19,050 bases of DNA from an uncultured Lachnospiraceae bacterium (GTDB lineage Bacteria; Bacillota; Clostridia; Lachnospirales; Lachnospiraceae). Below, one piece after another: positions 15,351 to 19,050 of this stretch (position 1 is its first letter; the number at the start of each line of letters is the position of its first letter). The position numbers and the translations under genes were made by a program. Location of the stretch: NCBI GenBank assembly GCA_934359535.1, contig CAKRLN010000009.1, forward strand, positions 1 through 19,050, read 5' to 3'. Under the pieces are notes generated by a model. That model did no database searches. It was not told where the DNA came from and saw only the letters and a program-made list of their open reading frames with translations.

Positions 15351-15716
15351 CTAATCCTCTTTGATATCCTTTGTCACATCGTCAATCTTCTTTGACATGT
15401 TTACACCATATTCAATGGACTGATCCAGAATAAATTTAATTTCCGGTGTATTTCGCAGATTAATAGACTTTGCAAGCTTTACCCGGATAAAGCCCTCTGC
15501 GGAACGCAGCCCCGCAAGTGTATCCTTCTGGGACTGTTCATCTCCGAGAACACTGATGTATGCCTTTGCAGTTTTGAGGTCTGGTGCGACCTCAACTGCA
15601 ACAACACTTGTCATCGGATTAATTCTCGGATCTTTGATCTCCCCGCGGATAATGTTGCTTAACTCGCGGTGAACCTCTTCATTGACACGGATATTTTTAA
15701 TGCTGTTTTTTCTCAT
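15351..15716 (-). CDS. rbfA: 30S ribosome-binding factor A
   Basis: This 121-residue KH-type factor binds immature 30S subunits and helps process the 16S rRNA 5' end. Family features are RVNEEVHRELSNIIRGEIKDPRI, AKAYISVLGD and RNTPEIKFILDQSIEYGVNMSKKID. The frame is open up to a TTG at 15761 inside infB. The ATG at 15716 is chosen because AGGA sits 5 bases upstream and homology starts MRKNSIKNIRVNEEV. This leaves 28 bases between infB and rbfA. Confidence 0.95.
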   Translation of the reverse strand: MRKNSIKNIRVNEEVHRELSNIIRGEIKDPRINPMTSVVAVEVAPDLKTAKAYISVLGDEQSQKDTLAGLRSAEGFIRVKLAKSINLRNTPEIKFILDQSIEYGVNMSKKIDDVTKDIKED

Positions 15717-15721
15717 ATTAT

Positions 15722-15725
15722 TCCT
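15722..15725 (-). promoter_or_regulatory. rbfA: Ribosome binding site fixing the rbfA start
   Basis: AGGA on the minus strand, 5 bases before ATG 15716, sits in the short infB-rbfA gap. It favours this ATG over the upstream TTG at 15761. Confidence 0.6.
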
Positions 15726-15744
15726 GCTTTCTATCTTAGCAATT

Positions 15745-18519
15745 CTATCTTGGTACTTCAACCATCTTATAAGCTTCTACAACATCAAGCTCTTCAATAT
15801 CATTAAAGCCTTCAAATACAAGACCACACTCGTATCCTGCCTTGACTTCCTTTACATCATCCTTAAATCTCTTCAGGGAAGCAAGCGGTCCTTCAAAGAT
15901 CTGCTCACCGCCACGACTGATACGAACCTTGCAGCCACGCTCAAATTTACCATCAAGCACATAGGAACCTGCAATATTTCCAACTCCGGATGCCTTAAAG
16001 ATCTGTCTGATCTCTGCATGGCCGATTACCTGCTCCTCAAAGATTGGGTCGAGCATACCCTTCATAGCCGCCTCAACATCCTCGATCGCATTATAGATAA
16101 CCTTATACAGACGGACATCCACGCCCTCTCTGTCAGCAGTAACCTTTGCAACCGGGTCCGGACGGACATTGAATCCAATGATGATCGCATTGGATGCAGA
16201 TGCAAGAATGACATCAGATTCATTGATCGCACCAACACCTCCGTGAATTACTTTTACAACAACTTCATCGTTGGAAAGTTTTACAAGGGACTGTTTTACA
16301 GCTTCTACGGAGCCCTGTACATCGGCTTTTACAATAATGTCAAGCTCTTTCATATTACCAGACTGAATCTGTGAGAACAGATCATCCAAGGACATCTTGG
16401 ATTTTGTCTCCTCGATCAGACGGTTCTTGCCCTCTGCAATATAAGTATCTGCAAAGGCCTTAGCTTCCTTATCGGAATCTGTTGCAACGAAGGTCTCTCC
16501 TGCATCCGGAACATTATTTAATCCAAGGATCTCTACCGGAGTGGATGGACCCGCCTCTTTCACACGGCGTCCCTTATCATCAATCATTGCACGGACTTTA
16601 CCATAACTGCTTCCGCAGGCAATTGGATCACCGACATGCAGGGTACCCTTCTGTACCAGAACCGTTGCAACCGATCCACGTCCCTTGTCAAGCTGCGCTT
16701 CCACAACAAGACCTCTTGCATTACGGTTTGGATTTGCCTTTAACTCAAGTACCTCTGCTGTTAAAAGAATCATCTCTAACAGATTCTCAATACCATCATG
16801 CGTATGGGCAGATACCGGGCAGAAAATTGTGCTTCCACCCCAGTCTTCCGGGATCAGTTCATATTCAGAAAGCTCCTGTTTTACTTTGTCGATATTCGCA
16901 CTCGGCTTATCAATTTTATTTACTGCAACGATGATTTCAACCCCAGCGGCTTTCGCATGGTTAATCGCCTCAATGGTCTGTGGCATAACACCATCATCTG
17001 CTGCTACAACAAGGATTGCGATATCTGTTGCATTCGCACCACGCATACGCATTGCAGTAAATGCCTCATGTCCCGGTGTGTCTAAGAAAGTAATTGTCTG
17101 TCCATTGATCTCGACAACAGATGCACCGATATGCTGTGTGATTCCACCCGCCTCACGGTCTGTCACTCTTGTAGAGCGGATCGCATCAAGCAGGGATGTT
17201 TTACCATGGTCTACGTGTCCCATAACACAGACAACTGGTGGACGGGCGATCATCTGATCTTCCGGTTCCTCATCTTCTTTTAAGAGCTCCGCAATCACAT
17301 CAACCTTTACTTCCGGCTCACAAATATAATTGAATTCAAGCGCGATCTCTTCTGCTGTCTCAAAATCAATCTCCTGATTTACCGTTACCATCTGACCCTT
17401 TAAGAAAAGCTTTTTCACAATCACAGATGGCTGGATCTTCATCTTATCAGCCAGCTCACGGATCATAAGCTTCTCCGGAAGTGTGATTGTCTTGATTACA
17501 TCCTCTTCTTCCTTCGGCTGCTGTGGCTGCTGCTGCGGTTTCTTTCTTCCGCCATGCTTCTCAAGATTTACATAATTCTCCTGACGCTTTCCAAGCTTAT
17601 CGTGATCCTGGCGTTTATTGTTATTGCGGTTATTTCCGCGTTCACGGCTTTCTTTTCCTCTTACATCTTCAACTGGAGCTGCTGCCTCCTTGTTGAATTT
17701 ATCCATTTCCTTGTCAAAACGGCCTCTCTGGTTATTTCTGTCATTATTTCTGTCGTTATTGCCGAATCGGTTGTTTCCACCATTTCCATTGCCGCCATTT
17801 CCACGGTTATTATAGTTTCCATTGCCACCGCGGTTATTATTATATCCACCATTTCTGTCATTATTACGGTTATTGCCAAAGCTGCCATTTCCACGGTTAT
17901 TATTTCTGCGGTCATTGTTACGATCATTATTCCGCTCGCCACGGTTACCTCCTCTTTCTCCCTGAGGTCTTGCCCCGCTACGATCATTCTGTGGTCTTTG
18001 CGTTCTTTCTTCCTGTGTGCGTACCTGGCGTGTTTCTGATGCATCATTGTTTGCAGTTCTCTCACTGATTGGCCGCATTGCACGTTCTCCAACTGGACGC
18101 GGACGAATGATATGGCTTGCCGGATTCGAATAGGAATTATTATTGTCCCTTCTTCCTCCACGCTCATTATTTCTGCCGCCATTTCCATTTCTCTGCTGAC
18201 CGTTTCCATTTGATCCCGGACGTCTCTGCTGCTTACTGTACTGCGCATTGAAGACTGCGGAAATACTTGCCTTCTTCTTCGGACGTTCTACCGCGTCCTT
18301 ATCGGAAGCCTTCTTTGTATTTTCATTTTCCGGTTTGGAAGCATTCTGCTGCGTTGCCGGTGTCTTTGCATATTTTTTGCGTACCATGTCTGCCGCTGCA
18401 TCTTCCATACCGCTTGTTGCACCCTTGACCGCATATTCCGTTGTGCTTAACAGATCAACGATATCCTGTGATTTTATATCTAATTCTTTTGCAAGTTCAT
18501 GAACTCTGATTTTTGCCAT
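15745..18519 (-). CDS. infB: Translation initiation factor IF-2
   Basis: This 924-residue GTPase places initiator fMet-tRNA on the 30S subunit and drives subunit joining. In order: an N-terminal IF2N domain ([24 protein letters not shown]), a lysine-rich stretch, and a long Asn/Gly/Arg/Gln-rich linker (about 95-335). Then come a second IF2N-like domain (about 345-395), the G domain with GHVDHGKT (434-441), DTPGHE (480-485), NKID (534-537) and an SAH G5 motif, and beta-barrel and fMet-tRNA-binding domains. The ATG at 18519 is preferred over 18537 because GGAGG lies before it. The ATG at 18537 overlaps the ylxQ stop and is itself part of the ribosome-binding-site sequence. Confidence 0.97.
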   Translation of the reverse strand: MAKIRVHELAKELDIKSQDIVDLLSTTEYAVKGATSGMEDAAADMVRKKYAKTPATQQNASKPENENTKKASDKDAVERPKKKASISAVFNAQYSKQQRRPGSNGNGQQRNGNGGRNNERGGRRDNNNSYSNPASHIIRPRPVGERAMRPISERTANNDASETRQVRTQEERTQRPQNDRSGARPQGERGGNRGERNNDRNNDRRNNNRGNGSFGNNRNNDRNGGYNNNRGGNGNYNNRGNGGNGNGGNNRFGNNDRNNDRNNQRGRFDKEMDKFNKEAAAPVEDVRGKESRERGNNRNNNKRQDHDKLGKRQENYVNLEKHGGRKKPQQQPQQPKEEEDVIKTITLPEKLMIRELADKMKIQPSVIVKKLFLKGQMVTVNQEIDFETAEEIALEFNYICEPEVKVDVIAELLKEDEEPEDQMIARPPVVCVMGHVDHGKTSLLDAIRSTRVTDREAGGITQHIGASVVEINGQTITFLDTPGHEAFTAMRMRGANATDIAILVVAADDGVMPQTIEAINHAKAAGVEIIVAVNKIDKPSANIDKVKQELSEYELIPEDWGGSTIFCPVSAHTHDGIENLLEMILLTAEVLELKANPNRNARGLVVEAQLDKGRGSVATVLVQKGTLHVGDPIACGSSYGKVRAMIDDKGRRVKEAGPSTPVEILGLNNVPDAGETFVATDSDKEAKAFADTYIAEGKNRLIEETKSKMSLDDLFSQIQSGNMKELDIIVKADVQGSVEAVKQSLVKLSNDEVVVKVIHGGVGAINESDVILASASNAIIIGFNVRPDPVAKVTADREGVDVRLYKVIYNAIEDVEAAMKGMLDPIFEEQVIGHAEIRQIFKASGVGNIAGSYVLDGKFERGCKVRISRGGEQIFEGPLASLKRFKDDVKEVKAGYECGLVFEGFNDIEELDVVEAYKMVEVPR
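17716..18237 (-). repeat. Low-complexity Asn/Gly/Arg repeat tract inside infB
   Basis: The tract encodes repeated NNDRNN, RGNG, NNRGG and GNGG units, densest at 17722-17949. A 20-base exact direct repeat occurs at 17794-17813 and 17884-17903, 90 bases (30 codons) apart and in frame. This points to in-frame duplication within the linker. Confidence 0.75.
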
Positions 18520-18530
18520 ATATAATGTTT

Positions 18531-18535
18531 CCTCC
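18531..18535 (-). promoter_or_regulatory. infB: Ribosome binding site fixing the infB start
   Basis: GGAGG on the minus strand lies about 11 bases before ATG 18519. The alternative ATG at 18537 overlaps the ylxQ stop as TAATG and has no ribosome binding site of its own. Confidence 0.7.
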
Positions 18536-18536
18536 A

Positions 18537-18851
18537 TTATTCAGTTTTACAAGTTACCAAATTCTTTTCTACCGCTTTTGCCAGATTTTCATCTGTTACC
18601 GCAAGGGATGCCCGGAACTCTTTTCCGATATAATGTCCAAGCTCTTCCTTTGTTCCAAATACATACATTGGCACATGATAAAAATCGGTCATATTACGGA
18701 ACATCTTCTTTGTGTTTTCAGACGCTTCTTCTGAAACAACAACAAGAAATGCCTTTTTGCTTTTTACAGCCTTTTCGGTAGAAAATTCGCCACTGGCTAT
18801 ATTTCCTGATTTTGCCGCAATGCCAAGCATTGATAAAGCCTTATTCTGCAA
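18537..18851 (-). CDS. ylxQ: L7Ae-family RNA-binding protein YlxQ
   Basis: This 104-residue protein has the L7Ae/L30e fold and is expected to bind kink-turn RNA. The core reads [35 protein letters not shown] and the [10 protein letters not shown] end, matching YlxQ/RplGA proteins of the nusA-infB operon. The frame is open to an ATG at 18881, but the start is assigned to TTG at 18851, where AAGGAG lies 10 bases upstream. The start overlaps the ylxR stop by 11 bases, and the stop abuts infB. The molecular role of YlxQ is little known. Confidence 0.85.
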   Translation of the reverse strand: MQNKALSMLGIAAKSGNIASGEFSTEKAVKSKKAFLVVVSEEASENTKKMFRNMTDFYHVPMYVFGTKEELGHYIGKEFRASLAVTDENLAKAVEKNLVTCKTE

Positions 18852-19050
18852 GTGATTCCATCTCCTTTTCAAGAATCTCATATACCTCAGCCGGAATCGC
18901 TGTCTTTAAGGAACGCTCCAGCCCTTTGGATTTTCTTGCCTTCCGAAAGCACTCAGGGTTTGGACAGATATATGCCCCGCGGCCGTTTTTCCGCCCGGTT
19001 GTATCGAGGACAACCGTATCCTCCGGTGTCTTAATCACACGGATCATATC
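18841..19050 (-). CDS. ylxR: YlxR family RNA-binding protein (DUF448), 5' end missing
   Basis: The visible 69 codons read through the window edge (DMIRVIKTPEDTVVLDTTGRKNGRGAYICPNPECFRKARKSKGLER). They match the YlxR/RnpM core with its GRGAYIC motif and basic RKARKSK helix. About 20 N-terminal residues, normally holding a CxxCR motif, lie outside. The Met at 19047 is internal, not the start. YlxR proteins bind RNA, and Bacillus homologues have been linked to RNase P. It follows nusA in most Firmicutes. Confidence 0.88.
   Translation of the reverse strand, partial: DMIRVIKTPEDTVVLDTTGRKNGRGAYICPNPECFRKARKSKGLERSLKTAIPAEVYEILEKEMESLAE
18862..18867 (-). promoter_or_regulatory. ylxQ: Ribosome binding site for the ylxQ TTG start, inside ylxR
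   Basis: AAGGAG on the minus strand lies within the last codons of ylxR, 10 bases before TTG 18851. It favours the TTG over the ATG at 18881. Confidence 0.6.

Noticed and set aside
15682..16374. 230-codon plus-strand open frame opposite infB
   Set aside because: Antisense to conserved IF2 domains, with no ribosome binding site or recognisable domain.
17554..18039. Repeated plus-strand segment resembling a CRISPR array, and its hydrophobic 161-codon frame
   Set aside because: The repeats are degenerate, codon-phased and explained by Asn/Gly/Arg-rich coding sequence of infB. The hydrophobic Ile/Val/Thr plus-strand frame is its reverse complement.

Overview
The window looks like core chromosome of a Gram-positive Firmicute, most likely a gut Lachnospiraceae member of the Roseburia/Agathobacter kind. 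The evidence is gene order (ylxR-ylxQ-infB-rbfA-nrnA-truB-ribF, then rpsO-pnp), AGGAGG-type ribosome binding sites, moderately AT-rich DNA, an IF2 with a long Asn/Gly/Arg-rich linker, and a carboxyltransferase gene followed by what looks like an OadG-type lipoprotein gene. Genus is inference. No mobile element, CRISPR array, rRNA or tRNA was recognised, and no gap between genes exceeds about 205 bases.

Right part (about 10.8-19.05 kb, minus strand): a tightly packed translation operon. In transcription order it runs ylxR (cut by the window edge), ylxQ, infB, rbfA, nrnA, truB, ribF and a Na+/Pi symporter with a PhoU-like tail. Most junctions are a few bases or overlap. The products cover translation initiation (IF2), 30S maturation (RbfA), tRNA pseudouridylation (TruB), short-RNA/pAp turnover (NrnA), FMN/FAD synthesis (RibF) and phosphate transport.

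Centre (about 8.1-10.85 kb, minus strand): rpsO has its own promoter, a structured leader that could be an S15 autoregulatory site, and a strong terminator. pnp has its own promoter and a roughly 76-nt leader hairpin, with a terminator downstream. The pnp reading frame is interrupted by one in-frame TGA at codon 483, exactly where PNPases have the Gly of the DIQGLED-GDMDFK active-site stretch. The catalytic Asp/Asp/Lys residues lie after the stop, so the N-terminal fragment should be inactive unless the stop is read through or is a sequence error. This is the most striking feature of the window.

Left-centre (about 4.3-8.05 kb): an AprX-like cytosolic subtilase and a cardiolipin synthase form a minus-strand pair. 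The synthase converges on a plus-strand D-Ala-D-Ala carboxypeptidase and overlaps its 3' end by 27 bases.

Left (1-4.3 kb, minus strand): a promoter upstream of scpA drives scpA-scpB (SMC condensin partners) and a second D-Ala-D-Ala carboxypeptidase. Then comes a carboxyltransferase gene with its own near-consensus promoter, followed by the first 15 codons of a secreted or lipoprotein gene, probably the OadG-like subunit of a Na+-pumping decarboxylase.

Apart from the pnp lesion and the RNA leaders, this is an ordinary core region. I found no evidence of a wholly new multi-gene system.
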